From a virus: DNA of 21,073 bases. The stretch is taken from positions 1 through 21,073 of the IMG/VR virus record IMGVR_UViG_3300030098_006882, one strand, 5' to 3'. Positions 19,867-21,073 of the stretch are shown piece by piece (the first letter of the stretch is position 1; every line of letters begins with the position of its first letter). The notes under the pieces were generated by a model. It was given only the letters and a program-made list of their open reading frames with translations. It did no database searches and was not told the DNA's origin. A program made the translations under genes and the position numbers.

Positions 19867-21073
19867 GAAAACTTATGTTTTAGATACAAATGTTTATCTT
19901 TCTGACCCAACAGCTTTTAAAAACTTTGGAAGAAACGATGTTGTTATTCCATTAAAGGTTCTTGAAGAGATTGATAAGCATAAAAAGAGACAGGACGGTG
20001 TGGGGGCTAATGCTCGCCACACCATTCGTCTTTTGGATGAATATCGTGGAAAGGGCTCTCTTGAGAAAGGAGTCCGTATTGAGAAGGGTAAGGGTTTATT
20101 AAGAGCAAGGATTTCTGATGTTAATGCTCTTCCAATTGAATCAAATAAAAGAGATCCAGATAACATTATTCTTGCCTGCGCCTTGAACGAAGCAAATGAT
20201 GGTAAAAGGGTAGTTGTTGTTTCCCGTGATATCAACCTTAGAGTCCGCTGTGACGCCCTTGGTATTCCTTGTGAGGGCTATGACATAAACCAAGTCGTAA
20301 ATGACCGTAGCGAGCTTTACACGGGGTTTGAGAGGCATTTGGTAGATGATCAAACAATCGATCATTTCTACTCCGGTGAGAAAATTTTTATTGAAAAAGA
20401 AGAAAAGTTATTATTACCCAACCAATTTGTTATGTTGATCTCTAATTCTAATGAAAAGAAAACTGCATTAGCAAGGTTCTTAGCATATAACAAGCCGCTT
20501 ATTAAAGCAGGAATCCACAAACATGGGGTCTGGGACATCACAGCAAGAAACAAAGAGCAATCATTCGCTATTGATTTGTTATTGGATCGGAATGTTCCAA
20601 TTGTATCCCTCATTGGTGCCGCTGGTTGCGGTAAAACTTTATTGGCTGTGGCTGCTGGATTGGAGCAGGTTTTAGATGAAGGTCAACATGAACCAATCTA
20701 TAACAAGCTTGTAGTTTCAAGACCAGTAATGCCTATGGGCAGAGACATCGGTTTTCTACCCGGCACCTTAGAAGAAAAAATGGCACCATGGCTAGCACCT
20801 GTCCAAGACAATTTACAGTTCTTGATGGGAAATGATAAGGTAGCCCTTGAAATGTATGCTGAAAGAGGCATTATCGAAATTGAAGCCTTAACTTATATTC
20901 GCGGTAGATCTATCGCAAAAGCATTTATTATCATCGATGAAGCTCAGAACTTATCAGTTCACGAGTTAAAAACAATTATTACTCGTGTTGGTGAAGATAC
21001 AAAGATTGTTCTAACTGGCGATATTGAGCAGATTGACACTGTTTATTTGGATGCTACTAGCAATGGCTTATCT
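19859..21073 (+). CDS. phoH: PIN-PhoH protein (PhoH2-type), 3' truncated by window edge
   Basis: 405 residues are visible and the frame is open at the edge. Residues 1-140 are a PIN RNase domain with the usual acidic residues: Asp9 (VLDTN), Glu36/37 (LEEID), Asp99 (RDPDNIIL) and Asp124 (SRDINLR). Residues about 225 onward are PhoH: Walker A GAAGCGKT at 253-260, SRPVMPMG then GFLPGTLEEKM, Walker B IIIDEAQN (Asp370, Glu371), and LTGDIEQID near the edge. PIN-PhoH fusions are ATP-driven RNA-unwinding RNases. PhoH is a widely used marker gene of marine phages, though its phage role is unsettled. The end of the ClpP gene overlaps its start, so the two are translated together. Confidence 0.95.
   Translation, partial: MAKKTYVLDTNVYLSDPTAFKNFGRNDVVIPLKVLEEIDKHKKRQDGVGANARHTIRLLDEYRGKGSLEKGVRIEKGKGLLRARISDVNALPIESNKRDPDNIILACALNEANDGKRVVVVSRDINLRVRCDALGIPCEGYDINQVVNDRSELYTGFERHLVDDQTIDHFYSGEKIFIEKEEKLLLPNQFVMLISNSNEKKTALARFLAYNKPLIKAGIHKHGVWDITARNKEQSFAIDLLLDRNVPIVSLIGAAGCGKTLLAVAAGLEQVLDEGQHEPIYNKLVVSRPVMPMGRDIGFLPGTLEEKMAPWLAPVQDNLQFLMGNDKVALEMYAERGIIEIEALTYIRGRSIAKAFIIIDEAQNLSVHELKTIITRVGEDTKIVLTGDIEQIDTVYLDATSNGLS

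Overview
This window looks like a fragment of the genome of a large, AT-rich tailed phage, probably marine and T4-like. Genes are tightly packed and often joined by ATGA or TAATG overlaps. The gene mix is typical of such phages: a PIN-PhoH protein, a ClpP-like protease, a short adenylosuccinate-synthetase-like enzyme, a Nudix hydrolase, a LamG-like structural protein, and a small protein carrying the MYATATKMA signature I associate with marine T4-like phages. Octamers identical to the T4 late promoter (TATAAATA) lie in several of the few intergenic gaps. I saw no rRNA, tRNA, CRISPR array, insertion sequence or integrase.

Layout. (1) 1-526: the end of an unidentified gene and a small membrane/coiled-coil gene on the minus strand. 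(2) 527-1931: two exported proteins, a TPR protein and an acidic lipoprotein with DT-rich repeats and a cysteine-rich end that fits the pacifastin protease-inhibitor pattern. Both resemble Myxococcota/Bradymonadota-type envelope proteins, which hints at such a host. (3) 1928-3159: a three-gene minus-strand operon (zinc-ribbon-like protein, Cys/Lys-rich protein, membrane protein). (4) 3222-4750: a plus-strand trio (signature protein, kinase-like protein, small exported protein). (5) 4758-5276: two small minus-strand genes. (6) 5304-8548: a trypsin-like lipoprotein protease, a Nudix hydrolase, and a nucleotidyltransferase fused to an M15-type peptidoglycan peptidase. (7) 8569-17397: four translationally coupled genes. 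They encode a 1270-residue metallopeptidase-headed protein, a LamG-like structural protein, an 1167-residue protein with three different nucleotidyl-transfer domains, and a Fis-like helix-turn-helix protein. (8) 17400-21073: small conserved genes, PurA/PurZ-like enzyme, ClpP-like protease and PIN-PhoH, the last cut by the window edge.

How the parts may work together (inference). The very large proteins combine catalytic heads with low-complexity linkers and carry short hydrophobic-x-Glu motifs like the prohead-protease and capsid-targeting sequences of T4. They could be virion-packaged enzymes delivered with the DNA or carried in the tail. The small exported proteins, the lipoprotein protease and the inhibitor-like lipoprotein would act on the envelope of a diderm host. 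The PurA-like, Nudix, ClpP and PhoH genes fit takeover of host nucleotide, RNA and protein metabolism. The strongest candidates for something undescribed are the triple-nucleotidyltransferase protein, the NTase-M15 fusion, and the kinase-like protein that stops exactly at its DFG-equivalent.
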